The translations under genes and the position numbers were made by a program. A DNA stretch of 22,253 bases from CBDVAK01 sp965371945 (GTDB lineage Bacteria > Pseudomonadota > Gammaproteobacteria > Competibacterales > JAHEDQ01), in NCBI GenBank assembly GCA_965371945.1, contig CBDVAK010000017.1, positions 1-22,253 on the forward strand, read 5' to 3'. Below, one piece after another: positions 7,983-15,498 of this stretch. The notes under the pieces are model-generated. The model did not search any database. It was not told the origin of the DNA and worked only from the letters and a program-made list of their open reading frames with translations. Positions within the stretch are counted from its first letter, which is position 1. Every line of letters starts with the position of its first letter.

Positions 7983-8012
7983 CTGAACTTCGCTAGGTGG
8001 CTAGCTGAAATT
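7978..8012 (+). repeat. Short direct repeat spanning the lipoprotein stop codon
   Basis: GCTAGCTGAA occurs at 7978-7987 and again at 8000-8009, each followed by a TT-containing stretch. The first copy contains the TAG stop of the lipoprotein gene. It looks like a small tandem duplication in the gap before the exonuclease gene and has no visible regulatory match. Confidence 0.5.
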
Positions 8013-8027
8013 CTCGGGGGGTAGATC

Positions 8028-8807
8028 TTGAACTTGGTGTGTTTCGACATCGAAACAATTCCGGATGTGGTTGCCGGACGACGTCTTTACCAACTCGACG
8101 GTCTCGACGATGCGCAGGTGGCGGCCGCCATGTTCCAGCACCGGAGACAGCAAAGCGGCAGGGAATTCCTGCGCCACCATCTGCAGCGAATCGCTGCGAT
8201 TTCCATTGCCGCGAGACTACCGGACGGTCGTTTCATCGTTCGATCGGTCGGCACTGTCGCGTCGCCGGAAGCCGAATTGATCCGGAGGTTCTTTCAGGGC
8301 ATCGAGAAATATACACCTACGCTGGTGTCCTGGAACGGCGCTGGCTTCGATCTTCCGGTCCTGCACTATCGCAGCCTGGTGCACGGTGTCGCCGCACCAC
8401 GCTACTGGGAAACCGGTGAAGAGGAACACGGGTTTCGCTGGAACAACTACCTGGGTCGTTTCCATTGGCGCCATACTGATTTGATGGACGTCCTCGCGGG
8501 CTACCAGGGACGCGCTGTTGCACCTCTGGATGAGATCGCGGTCCTGCTCGGGCTGCCCGGCAAACTGGGCATGCACGGCTCACTGGTCTGGGATTGCCAT
8601 CTGCGCGGCGAGATCGAACGCATCCGCAACTACTGCGATACTGATGTGATCAATACCTACCTGATCTATTTGCGCTTTCAGTTGATACGCGGAAGGTTCT
8701 CCAGCGAAGAGTACGAGCGGGAGGTGGCACTGGTGCGTGACTATCTTCAGCAAACCGATGAGTCACATCTGCAGGAGTACCTGGCAGCCTGGGCACCGGG
8801 GTCATGA
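8028..8807 (+). CDS. Predicted 3'-5' exonuclease, PolB-like DEDDy family
   Basis: This 259-residue protein matches the DNA polymerase B-like exonuclease family (DNA_pol_B_exo2). The DEDDy catalytic set is visible: Asp7 and Glu9 in CFDIETIP, Asp108 in SWNGAGFDLPVL, and Tyr202 and Asp206 in NYCDTDV. Such proteins remove nucleotides from 3' ends with two metal ions; the cellular role of this subfamily is not well defined. There is no polymerase domain. The start is TTG 8028, preceded by a G-rich GGGGGG (8016-8021) as a likely ribosome site; GTG 8037 is an alternative that would still keep Asp7. It follows the lipoprotein gene by 45 bases, so co-transcription is possible but no functional link is evident. 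Confidence 0.88.
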   Translation: MNLVCFDIETIPDVVAGRRLYQLDGLDDAQVAAAMFQHRRQQSGREFLRHHLQRIAAISIAARLPDGRFIVRSVGTVASPEAELIRRFFQGIEKYTPTLVSWNGAGFDLPVLHYRSLVHGVAAPRYWETGEEEHGFRWNNYLGRFHWRHTDLMDVLAGYQGRAVAPLDEIAVLLGLPGKLGMHGSLVWDCHLRGEIERIRNYCDTDVINTYLIYLRFQLIRGRFSSEEYEREVALVRDYLQQTDESHLQEYLAAWAPGS

Positions 8808-8892
8808 CCGTCCGCTGCAGGAAATCGTAGCGCCGATACCGGCGACAGGATTTTCCCTGCGCTCCCGCGCAGATCGTCGCGCGGTATCCACA

Positions 8893-8921
8893 TTGACTGA
8901 CGCCCGCCCGCCCGTCATGAT
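8893..8921 (+). promoter_or_regulatory. Candidate sigma-70 promoter for the ATPase gene
   Basis: TTGACT (8893-8898) and CATGAT (8916-8921) are separated by 17 bases. They match the consensus hexamers at 5 and 4 of 6 positions. Transcription would start near 8928, about 25 bases before the ATG at 8953. This would open the polysaccharide-related pair separately from the exonuclease gene. Confidence 0.45.
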
Positions 8922-8952
8922 TAACGGTTACCCATGTGCAATCGAGGATCCG

Positions 8953-10002
8953 ATGTACACCGGATTCTATCAACTCGCCCGCAAGCCGTTTCAGCTCAGT
9001 CCGGACTCCAGCTTTTATTTTGGCAGCAGCGGCCACAGACGCGCGATGTCCTACCTGCGCTACGGCCTTTCGCAGGGTGAGGGATTTATTGTGATCACCG
9101 GTGGTATTGGCACCGGCAAGACCACGCTGGCGCAGAATCTATTCTCGGAACTTGATAGTGAGCAGGTGGTTGCGGCGCGCCTGGTAACCACGCAAGTGGA
9201 GGCCGATGACTTGTTGAGGCTGGTCGTGGGGGCGTTCGGGATTGGTCACGAAGGGGCCTCCAAAGCCGAATTGATCCGCAGGCTGGAGAATTTTCTGGCC
9301 GACAATGCACGGGGAGGCAGGCGGGCTCTGCTGGTGGTCGATGAAGCCCAGAATCTGCCCATCACTTCCCTGGAAGAGTTGCGCATGCTGTCAAACTTTC
9401 AGATCTCCGACAAGCCGCTGTTACAGAGTTTCCTGCTTGGCCAGAACGAGTTCCGGGCCACCCTGCAGTCCGCCAGACTGGAGCAATTGCGGCAGCGTAT
9501 TATCGCGTCCTGCCATCTGCGTCCACTCGAACAGGAAGAGATCAGAGCCTATGTAGAGCATCGGTTGCGGGTCGCGGGTTGGCAGGGCGATCCCCGCTTC
9601 GATGACGGCAGCTTCGAGGTAATCAACAGTGTCAGCGAAGGCATCCCACGAAAAATCAATGTACTGTGTGATCGATTGATGCTCTTTGGTTACCTGGAGA
9701 ACCTGCATGTTCTGACCGCCTCTCATGTCAGCGAAGCCGGCCGGGAACTGGCTGACGAGCTTGGTCCCGTGGGTGGCCCGGCAGCTGGCGGTCGCGGCCA
9801 CCGGGACACCGGACTGCGAGCGGGTGGAGTCACTGAACTACCCAGGCCGGCCGCCACCGCGGTCAATGACAACCCGGGAAACTCTGAACGCACCGACGAC
9901 GATGAACTGGGGCAACGCGTCCACGAACTCGAGGAATCGGTGAAATTTCTGCGCAAGGGCTATCTGCAGCTGGCCCGGGTTTTCAATCGCTCGCGGGCAT
10001 GA
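8953..10002 (+). CDS. ExeA/PEP-CTERM-locus-type AAA ATPase (XrtA-associated ATPase family)
   Basis: A 349-residue AAA-type ATPase of the GspA/ExeA-like family often annotated as a putative secretion ATPase of exosortase/exopolysaccharide loci (TIGR03015 type). The N-terminal MYTGFYQLARKPFQLSPDSSFYF is typical of the family. Walker A GGIGTGKTT is at 50-58 and Walker B ALLVVDEAQ at 125-133 with Asp130 and Glu131. The last 40 residues form a short charged coiled coil (ELGQRVHELEESVKFLRKG), and no transmembrane helix or peptidoglycan-binding domain is seen. ATG 8953 has GAGG 5 bases upstream. The open frame extends back to 8737 but overlaps the exonuclease gene and is not homologous. The downstream sugar transferase supports a role in polysaccharide export or assembly. 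No exosortase or PEP-CTERM protein is in the window. Confidence 0.87.
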   Translation: MYTGFYQLARKPFQLSPDSSFYFGSSGHRRAMSYLRYGLSQGEGFIVITGGIGTGKTTLAQNLFSELDSEQVVAARLVTTQVEADDLLRLVVGAFGIGHEGASKAELIRRLENFLADNARGGRRALLVVDEAQNLPITSLEELRMLSNFQISDKPLLQSFLLGQNEFRATLQSARLEQLRQRIIASCHLRPLEQEEIRAYVEHRLRVAGWQGDPRFDDGSFEVINSVSEGIPRKINVLCDRLMLFGYLENLHVLTASHVSEAGRELADELGPVGGPAAGGRGHRDTGLRAGGVTELPRPAATAVNDNPGNSERTDDDELGQRVHELEESVKFLRKGYLQLARVFNRSRA

Positions 10003-10068
10003 AGCGCGAACCACTCCCCGACAGGCGGTATCGTGGCATGGATACTGCGTACCGGGCTTTCGATATAC

Positions 10069-10098
10069 GCTGGCGGGTGCGTTTGGCACTGCGCCAGC
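10069..10098. terminator. Hairpin in the leader of the sugar transferase gene
   Basis: GCTGGCG (10069-10075) pairs with CGCCAGC (10092-10098), with an inner GTGC/GCAC helix. It lies 25 bases before the next ATG and has no following T-run. It may attenuate or simply structure the mRNA between the ATPase and the sugar transferase. The rest of the 121-base gap shows nothing clear. Confidence 0.4.
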
Positions 10099-10123
10099 AT
10101 CCAGCAACGAGACAGGCCCGTTC

Positions 10124-11533
10124 ATGTCAGTGAAAGGAGTTCTGCAGGAACAGTCGGTGGTGCTCGCGACGACCATGCGTGCACTGGATCTGTTGGCGGT
10201 CCTGTTGTCGGCGATGGGCTCCTACTACTGGCTGTACGGCACCGTTGGCATGCCCAGCAGCTACAAGATCGCGGTAGTCGTAGGCCTGCTGTTCTCCTTG
10301 ATTCTGTTCAGTCGTTCGTCTCTGTATCGAACCTGGCGGGGTACCTCGATTACCGGCGAGCTGTGGGCGGCCACCGGTGCCTGGGCAACTGCGTTCCTGG
10401 CCCTTTCTGCCGTCGCTTTTATAACCCAATCGGTACAATCGGTCGAAGTCCAGTGGGTGACGCGCTGGATAGTGTCAAGCTGGGTACTGTTGATCCTGTT
10501 TCGTATCATCCTGCGCGCTGTCCTGAGGATTTTGAGAGTCAGTGGTATGAATCGCCGCCGCGTGGTACTGGTGGTAGCGGGAGAATTGGGAGTTCGGGTT
10601 GGCGGCGAACTCAGTCGGGCACCGTGGACCGGGCTCGATGTCGTTGGATTCTTTGACGATCGTCCGCTGGAGCGGTTGCCCGATATTGGCGACATCCCCC
10701 TGTTGGGCCGAATCGCCCAGCTAGGCACATTCGTGCAGCGGGAGCGGATCGACCAGGTATGGCTGGCGTTCCCGTTTCGTGCCGAAGCCCGGGTCAAGGA
10801 AGTGTTGCATGAGCTTCGTCACAGTACAGCGGATATCAGGCTTGTCCCGGATATCTTTCAGTTCCGATTGCTCAACCACTCCATGAGCGAAGTGGCCGGG
10901 ATTCCGGTACTCAACCTGACGGCTTCGCCGATGGTGGGCTTCGATCATGCGCTCAAGGAGATCGAGGATCGTGTGCTGGCGTTTTTGATCCTGGTATTGA
11001 TCAGCCCCTTGATGATGATTATCGGAGTTTGCGTCTGGCTGGACTCGTCCGGGCCGGTGTTTTTCAAGCAAAGACGCCATGGCTGGGATGGCGAGCTGAT
11101 CGACGTCTGGAAGTTTCGGACCATGAAACTGCATCAGGAAACGGGAGGACAGGTTACCCAGGCCAGCCAGAATGACCCCCGGGTTACCCGCCTTGGTCGG
11201 TTTCTGCGTCGTTCCAGCCTCGACGAGTTGCCGCAGTTTATCAACGTGCTGCAGGGTCGAATGTCGATAGTTGGCCCGCGACCGCACGCCGTCGAGCACA
11301 ACGAAAAATTCAAGGAGTCGGTCGCCCAGTACATGTTGCGCCATAAGGTCAAGCCGGGCATTACCGGCTGGGCCCAAGTCAACGGCTATCGTGGTGAAAT
11401 CGATACTCTGGACAAAATGCAACGTCGTGTACAGATGGATCTTTATTACATCGAGAACTGGTCGGTATGGTTTGATCTCAGGATCATCGCCCGTACCTTG
11501 ATGGTGGGGTTCAGTGGCAAGAATGCCTACTAG
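10124..11533 (+). CDS. Undecaprenyl-phosphate glucose phosphotransferase, WcaJ-type
   Basis: A 469-residue polyprenyl-phosphate hexose-1-phosphate transferase that loads the first sugar phosphate from a UDP-sugar (usually glucose) onto undecaprenyl phosphate to start exopolysaccharide repeat-unit synthesis. Four N-terminal TM helices lie at about 18-40, 47-65, 80-100 and 112-130. A Rossmann-like domain follows (about 145-265). The re-entrant membrane helix is at about 283-305, and the catalytic domain has KFRTM (330-334), the Asp367-Glu368 dyad in SSLDELPQF, GPRPH (384-388) and KPGITGWAQVNGYRG. Length and order match the WcaJ family rather than the short PglC type. ATG 10124 has only a weak ribosome site. 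The TAG stop at 11531-11533 is also the first three bases of the palindromic element. The sugar specificity is inferred. Confidence 0.92.
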   Translation: MSVKGVLQEQSVVLATTMRALDLLAVLLSAMGSYYWLYGTVGMPSSYKIAVVVGLLFSLILFSRSSLYRTWRGTSITGELWAATGAWATAFLALSAVAFITQSVQSVEVQWVTRWIVSSWVLLILFRIILRAVLRILRVSGMNRRRVVLVVAGELGVRVGGELSRAPWTGLDVVGFFDDRPLERLPDIGDIPLLGRIAQLGTFVQRERIDQVWLAFPFRAEARVKEVLHELRHSTADIRLVPDIFQFRLLNHSMSEVAGIPVLNLTASPMVGFDHALKEIEDRVLAFLILVLISPLMMIIGVCVWLDSSGPVFFKQRRHGWDGELIDVWKFRTMKLHQETGGQVTQASQNDPRVTRLGRFLRRSSLDELPQFINVLQGRMSIVGPRPHAVEHNEKFKESVAQYMLRHKVKPGITGWAQVNGYRGEIDTLDKMQRRVQMDLYYIENWSVWFDLRIIARTLMVGFSGKNAY

Positions 11534-11695
11534 CAGGTTGTCCGAGAACAGACTGATCTACTGCGGACAATCCTGATTGGCCATATTTCCCGATCATTTT
11601 CGTTAAATAGCACAACTATTCGCCTCAAATGATCGAAAAATCTGACTCATTCAGGCTCGCCCTCGCTACGATCGCTATTCTCGGACAGCCTACTA
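11531..11695. repeat. Long nested palindrome, element 2 of the intergenic repeat family
   Basis: The outer arms 11531-11551 and 11675-11695 pair at 18 of 21 positions. An inner stem CGATCATTT/AAATGATCG flanks the centre AATAG-cacaa-CTATT (11606-11620). The centre matches that of the element at 32-190, including bases outside the small stem (TTA before, CGC after), while the stem's outermost pair differs in a compensatory way (C-G there, A-T here). The arms are otherwise unrelated in sequence. The left end is the stop codon TAG of the sugar transferase gene. Confidence 0.8.
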
Positions 11696-11846
11696 GGAAC
11701 CCGCCGGAGATGGACACATTTGCCGATTCCTCGGGTCTGAGCCAGGGCGCCACTCTTTCCTCGAACGACCGTCCTGTTCCCCTGCGGCGGGATTAGTGGC
11801 AGATTGTGCCAGTATCCTGCCCGGCCTGCGCAGCTCGGGTGTTGCC
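11696..11846 (+). other. Leader region before the protease gene
   Basis: Together with the palindrome at 11531-11695 this makes a 313-base stretch without a confident gene. It contains distant inverted heptamers CCCGCCG and CGGCGGG near 11700 and 11785 and an in-frame GTG at 11796 that could extend the protease by 17 residues. No clear promoter hexamers were found. Confidence 0.3.
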
Positions 11847-12635
11847 ATGCGGTGGTCGGTGGCTGAGTTCGCGTTCATTTTACTGCTGGTGGGTGTGTTG
11901 CTGCCACCACCGGTCTTCGCGGACGAGGCGCTTCCGGACACGGTCAGCGCGGTCAAACCTTCCATCGTCGGTGTCGGCACCATGCAGTACACCCGTCGCC
12001 CGGCCGGGGAGTTCCTGGGCACTGGCTTCTCAATCCACAAGGGAAACCACGTCGTTACCAGTGCTCATGTGGTGACTCGGCCGATGGATGACAAGGCCGG
12101 TGAATTTCTGGCAGTTTTCGTTGGCTTCGGCGCGAGCGTGGAGGCGAGGCGGGCTACCCTGGTGGCGCTGGATCGGGAGCACGATCTCGCCATGTTGCAG
12201 GTTGAAGGCGAATTGATTCCGCCCTTGCAGCTGGAGGACGACACCACGGTGCGCGAAGGAACGCTGCTGGCTTTCACCGGTTTTCCGCTCGGCAGTCTGT
12301 TCGGCATGTATGCGGCGACACATCGTGGCATCGTCGCCAGCATCACTCCAATCTCGGTGGCGGGGGATATCGGACGGCCTCGGGACTCGTTGAATTCACG
12401 CAGTTTGTCGCGTTTCAAGGTCTATCAACTCGATGCGACCGCCTATCCCGGCAACAGCGGTAGCCCGGTTTATCTTCCGCACGATGGTCGTGTCATCGGG
12501 GTGGTCAACAAAGTCTTTGTGCGCGGTGACGAAAGCACGGCCGAGCTGCGCCCCAGTGGAATCACCTATGCGATACCGGTGGAGTATGTACACGCGCTGA
12601 TGCACACTGCGGGTCTGGCAGTCGACTCGCAGTGA
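11847..12635 (+). CDS. Secreted trypsin-like serine protease (S1 family, no PDZ domain)
   Basis: A 262-residue chymotrypsin-fold protease. A cleavable signal peptide is visible (hydrophobic core about 7-20, cleavage after VFA at residue 25), so the mature enzyme should be periplasmic or secreted. The catalytic triad is His74 in TSAHVV, Asp113 in REHDLAML and Ser204 in YPGNSGSPVY. It resembles the protease domain of HtrA/Deg enzymes but ends without a PDZ domain. ATG 11847 gives a normal signal peptide; GTG 11796 would add 17 residues ahead of it. Substrate unknown. The gene lies after a sugar transferase and a palindromic element, so it is probably a separate unit. Confidence 0.88.
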   Translation: MRWSVAEFAFILLLVGVLLPPPVFADEALPDTVSAVKPSIVGVGTMQYTRRPAGEFLGTGFSIHKGNHVVTSAHVVTRPMDDKAGEFLAVFVGFGASVEARRATLVALDREHDLAMLQVEGELIPPLQLEDDTTVREGTLLAFTGFPLGSLFGMYAATHRGIVASITPISVAGDIGRPRDSLNSRSLSRFKVYQLDATAYPGNSGSPVYLPHDGRVIGVVNKVFVRGDESTAELRPSGITYAIPVEYVHALMHTAGLAVDSQ

Positions 12636-12649
12636 GTCAGCACAATCGT

Positions 12650-12693
12650 TGCGGGTATGAATCCGCACACCCATCCGGGTTGTTCAGCCGGAT
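12650..12693. terminator. Possible bidirectional terminator between the protease and rsmJ
   Basis: Two small hairpins occur between the convergent genes: TGCGG/CCGCA (12650-12654 and 12663-12667) and ATCCGG/CCGGAT (12673-12678 and 12688-12693). The rsmJ stop codon lies in the loop of the second. Stems are short and no T-run follows, so confidence is low. Confidence 0.35.
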
Positions 12694-13496
12694 CGGATTG
12701 CGACGCGGGCGCTGCCACTGTTCAGATAGACATCGTAGCGTGTCGTGCGGCCACGGATGACGTGGGAGGGCCGGGCCCCTGCCAGTGGCCCAACCCGAGA
12801 CGGCCGCTTGACGACCACCCGTCGGATGCCACTGCCACACGCACTCGCCAGCAGCGATGCGCTGTCCTCGTCATCTCCAACCAGCGCCCTCAGGATACGC
12901 GACTGCTTTTTGACCAGTGCCGATTTGCGGCGATCGGGATACATGGGGTCGAGATACACAACTCCATAGCGCGGTGTTGCCAGGGGCTGCATCCGATCAA
13001 GGAGCAGCCGGGCATCGCCGGCATGGATCTCCATTCTGGCGCAGATTGTCGCCAGATTGCTTTCGGTGGCGGCGCGTTCGAGCGCTTCTTCGAGCATCAG
13101 CAGCAGTATCGGGGAGCGCTCGCACAGAGTGACCTGGCAACCCAGCGTAGCCATCACGAAACCGTCTCGGCCAAGACCGGCGGTGGCGTCCAGTACCCTG
13201 GGCGCTCTGCCGCGGCGCAAACCCAGGGCCCTGCCGAGTGCCTGTCTGCGTCCTCCACCATGCTCGCGGCGGTAGCGGTGTGCACGGCCGTTGAAGTCGA
13301 TGCGTAGCGGTGCCTCCGGTTGTCCGGAGCGTTCATTGAGTTCGAGGCCATCTTCACCCAGCACCAGGCGAAACCGCCCCTGCAAACAGCTATCGTCTGC
13401 CTCCAGTGTGTTGAGGCGGCTACCGAGTTTGAAGGCTCTGGCCGCAAGCAAAGCTGACAGGGGTTCAATGGGCCCCGTATCGGCCAGTGGTGTCAC
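12684..13496 (-). CDS. rsmJ: 16S rRNA (guanine(1516)-N(2))-methyltransferase RsmJ
   Basis: RsmJ methylates G1516 of 16S rRNA using S-adenosylmethionine. Seen here are the SAM-binding motif VLDATAGLGRDGFV (motif core 103-111), the CERSP acidic-loop segment, VYLDPMYP (about 180-187) as the catalytic-site motif, KSALVKK and RVVVKRP, all as in E. coli RsmJ. The length, 270 residues, is slightly above the 250 of E. coli, mostly at the N-terminus. The GTG start at 13496 overlaps the stop of the upstream DAHP synthase gene in a GTGA arrangement, with AGG just ahead, so its translation is probably coupled to that gene. The pairing of an rRNA methylase with an aromatic pathway enzyme has no obvious functional reason. 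Confidence 0.93.
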   Translation of the reverse strand: MTPLADTGPIEPLSALLAARAFKLGSRLNTLEADDSCLQGRFRLVLGEDGLELNERSGQPEAPLRIDFNGRAHRYRREHGGGRRQALGRALGLRRGRAPRVLDATAGLGRDGFVMATLGCQVTLCERSPILLLMLEEALERAATESNLATICARMEIHAGDARLLLDRMQPLATPRYGVVYLDPMYPDRRKSALVKKQSRILRALVGDDEDSASLLASACGSGIRRVVVKRPSRVGPLAGARPSHVIRGRTTRYDVYLNSGSARVAIRSG

Positions 13497-14620
13497 CGAC
13501 CTGACGGTCCCGGTTTTCCAGTAGAGCCGGCCCTCGCTCCCGGGCTGGCCGTCCGTCTCTTTTCCAGCAGCGGCTGCAATCTCGCGGCCGCCGAAAGAAT
13601 CATCGCTTCGGTGGTAGGCCAGTCGACGCAGGCATCGGTGACCGACACCCCGTAGCGCAGCTGACTGAGGTCCTGCGGGATGGATTGGTTGCCCTCTTCC
13701 AGATTGCTTTCGATCATGGTGCCGACGATCGAGCGATTGCCCTCAACAATCTGGTTGACGCAGTTTTCCATCACCAGTGGCTGCACCGAGTAGTCCTTGT
13801 TTGAATTGGCATGCGAGCAGTCGATGACCAGATTCGCCGGCAGCGCGGCCTCGGCAAGCTTGCGCTCGCACAGCGCTACCTCCACCGAATCATAGTTGGG
13901 TCTGCCGTTGCCACCTCTCAGCACGACATGGCCGTAGCGGTTGCCACGGGTTCTGATCACCGCGCATTGTCCTTCCTGCGTGATACCCAGAAAACTGTGG
14001 GAACTCGAGGCCGAGTGCAGAGCATTGATCGCCACTCCAAGACTGCCGTCGGTGCCATTCTTGAAGCCCAGCGGGGTTGACAGCCCGCTGGCCATTTCGC
14101 GATGAGTCTGTGATTCGGTGGTACGGGCACCGATTGCGGTCCAGGTGATCAGATCTGAAAGATACTGCGGCATGATGGGATCGAGTGCTTCTGTTCCGGC
14201 CGGCAGTTCCAACTCGGCAAGTTCCAGCAACAGCTGTCTCGCCAAGGCCACCCCTTCCTCGATATGGAAGGAATCATCCATGTAAGGATCGTTGATGAGT
14301 CCCTTCCAACCTACGGAAGTTCGGGGTTTTTCAAAATACACCCTCATGATCAACAGCAAAGTGTCCTCGACCTCGGTGGCCAGACGTTTGAGACGCGCAG
14401 CATAATCTCGTGCGGCGTGCATGTCGTGAATCGAGCACGGACCTACCACGATAAACAAACGGGGATCGAGATGGTCGAGAATAGCCTCGACCTGTCTGCG
14501 GCTGCGATACACGAAATCGTTGACCTCAGGTGTCGCAGGCAGCCTCTGCTTTATCTCCAGAGGCGTGGGGAGCAGATTCTGGTCAATGATGTTGACGTTG
14601 TCCAGGCGGTGTTCGGGCAT
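13493..14620 (-). CDS. 3-deoxy-7-phosphoheptulonate synthase, class I (AroF/AroG/AroH type)
   Basis: It condenses phosphoenolpyruvate with erythrose 4-phosphate, the first step of the shikimate pathway. Class I signatures are clear: VVGPCSIHD, RVYFEKPRTSVGWKGLINDP, GARTTESQTHREMASGLS, GFKNGTDG, VIDCSHANSNK and MIESNLEEGNQS. Metal ligands expected in the family (Cys in GPCS, His in SHAN, Glu in ESN, Asp in TDAC) are all present. At 375 residues it is about 25 longer than the E. coli isoenzymes, because of a Gly/Pro/Arg-rich C-terminal tail. ATG 14620 has AGGA about 8 bases upstream. Which amino acid inhibits it cannot be told from sequence by eye. The leader has two small hairpins, and rsmJ follows with a 4-base overlap. 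Confidence 0.94.
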   Translation of the reverse strand: MPEHRLDNVNIIDQNLLPTPLEIKQRLPATPEVNDFVYRSRRQVEAILDHLDPRLFIVVGPCSIHDMHAARDYAARLKRLATEVEDTLLLIMRVYFEKPRTSVGWKGLINDPYMDDSFHIEEGVALARQLLLELAELELPAGTEALDPIMPQYLSDLITWTAIGARTTESQTHREMASGLSTPLGFKNGTDGSLGVAINALHSASSSHSFLGITQEGQCAVIRTRGNRYGHVVLRGGNGRPNYDSVEVALCERKLAEAALPANLVIDCSHANSNKDYSVQPLVMENCVNQIVEGNRSIVGTMIESNLEEGNQSIPQDLSQLRYGVSVTDACVDWPTTEAMILSAAARLQPLLEKRRTASPGARAGSTGKPGPSGR

Positions 14621-14652
14621 GCCTGAGGTCCTGTAGTCTGGGGATGGCAGGG

Positions 14653-14690
14653 GGGTTCGCTCGTCGAACCCGCGCGACAGTTTACGCGCG
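14653..14690. promoter_or_regulatory. Tandem hairpins in the DAHP synthase leader
   Basis: GGGTTCG/CGAACCC (14653-14659 and 14665-14671) and CGCGCG/CGCGCG (14671-14676 and 14685-14690) are adjacent perfect small dyads in the divergent region upstream of the DAHP synthase gene. They could be an operator or mRNA leader structure. No match to a TyrR box was convincing. Confidence 0.35.
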
Positions 14691-14720
14691 ACCGCGTGGC
14701 CGCGCCATGGAAGCCGTTGC

Positions 14721-14729
14721 TGTGATATT
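14721..14729 (+). promoter_or_regulatory. Candidate extended -10 element for the DUF1820 gene
   Basis: TGTGATATT has the TG of an extended -10 followed one base later by GATATT, 34 bases before the ATG at 14763. No -35 hexamer is evident. Confidence 0.25.
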
Positions 14730-14762
14730 CTCTGCGACCATTCCGGTTCGGATCAAGGATTC

Positions 14763-15107
14763 ATGGCTCAGCAACAGCGCTTCTACAAAGTAATCTTTGC
14801 CAACCAGGGCAAGACCTACGAGATTTATGCGCGTCAGATTACACAGTCCGAACTGTACGGTTTCGTGGAGGTCGAGGATTTGTCGTTTGGCGACCGCAGC
14901 GGGGTGCTGGTGGACCCGTCGGAGGAAAAACTGAAAGACGAGTTTGCCGCCGTCAAACGGACCTTCATACCCATTCATTCAGTGGTGCGCATCGACGAAG
15001 TGGAGAAAGCTGGTGTGGGCAAGATAAAGGACAGCGTGGATAAGGTCACCCCCTTTCCCGGCATCATGGTCACACCTCCCGCAGGGGGCGGCGAAAAAAA
15101 GACCTGA
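14763..15107 (+). CDS. DUF1820 family protein
   Basis: A 114-residue soluble protein of the DUF1820 family, known mainly from gammaproteobacteria and without an assigned function. Features seen are RFYKVIFANQGKTYEIYARQITQSELYGFVEVEDLSFG at the N-terminal half (positions 6-43), VDPSEEKLKDEF, and a Pro/Gly/Lys-rich end. There are no TM helices or signal peptide. ATG 14763 has AAGGA 3-7 bases upstream. The gene is divergent from DAHP synthase and convergent with the stand-alone AsnC-type gene, 26 bases away. Confidence 0.9.
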   Translation: MAQQQRFYKVIFANQGKTYEIYARQITQSELYGFVEVEDLSFGDRSGVLVDPSEEKLKDEFAAVKRTFIPIHSVVRIDEVEKAGVGKIKDSVDKVTPFPGIMVTPPAGGGEKKT

Positions 15108-15133
15108 GGCCATTTTCTGCCGCACCAGGCTCT

Positions 15134-15409
15134 CTACATGCCCACCGAGAACATCGAATCCAGGTCGTGGCGCGAATAGCTGCGAAACGAGAGCAGGGTT
15201 TCCGTGTGGGTGATCTCGCTTTGCCGGGCAATGTGATTGGTGACCAGGTCCGCCAGTTCCTCGTTGCTGGCAACGCGGATCAGGGCCACCAGGTCGTATC
15301 TACCGCCGACTGAATAAACTTCCGAGATTCCCTGAATATCCGCCAGTTTTTGAGCGAGTCCGGCTACCCGGCCACGTTCCACGTTGACCAATACGATGGC
15401 TGTCACCAT
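15134..15409 (-). CDS. Stand-alone Lrp/AsnC effector-binding (RAM) domain protein
   Basis: A 91-residue protein consisting only of the RAM/AsnC ligand-binding domain: TAIVLVNVERGRV, a helix, ISEVYSVGGRYDLVALIRV, and ITHTETLLSFRSYSRHD. The Lrp-type DNA-binding helix-turn-helix is absent. Such single-domain proteins form ring-like oligomers that may bind amino acids or modulate other regulators. ATG 15409 is chosen because homologues start with MVTAIVL and AGG lies upstream; the open frame extends to 15532 without similarity to a helix-turn-helix. The upstream gap contains a 13-base dyad GGTGAC-c-GTCACC (15499-15511), a possible operator. Confidence 0.88.
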   Translation of the reverse strand: MVTAIVLVNVERGRVAGLAQKLADIQGISEVYSVGGRYDLVALIRVASNEELADLVTNHIARQSEITHTETLLSFRSYSRHDLDSMFSVGM

Positions 15410-15498
15410 GCCGACTACCTGCTGCTTCCTGAAACCCGTGGATCGGGATTCTTCACCGATTGGAAACAGTATGGCTTGCAGGCGGTGGTTTGTCTCGT

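Noticed and set aside
10721..11422. 233-residue open frame on the minus strand
   Set aside because: Antisense to the sugar transferase, whose motifs are unambiguous.
14621..14762. TyrR box upstream of the DAHP synthase gene
   Set aside because: The GTTTACG near 14680 lacks the second half-site at the right spacing.
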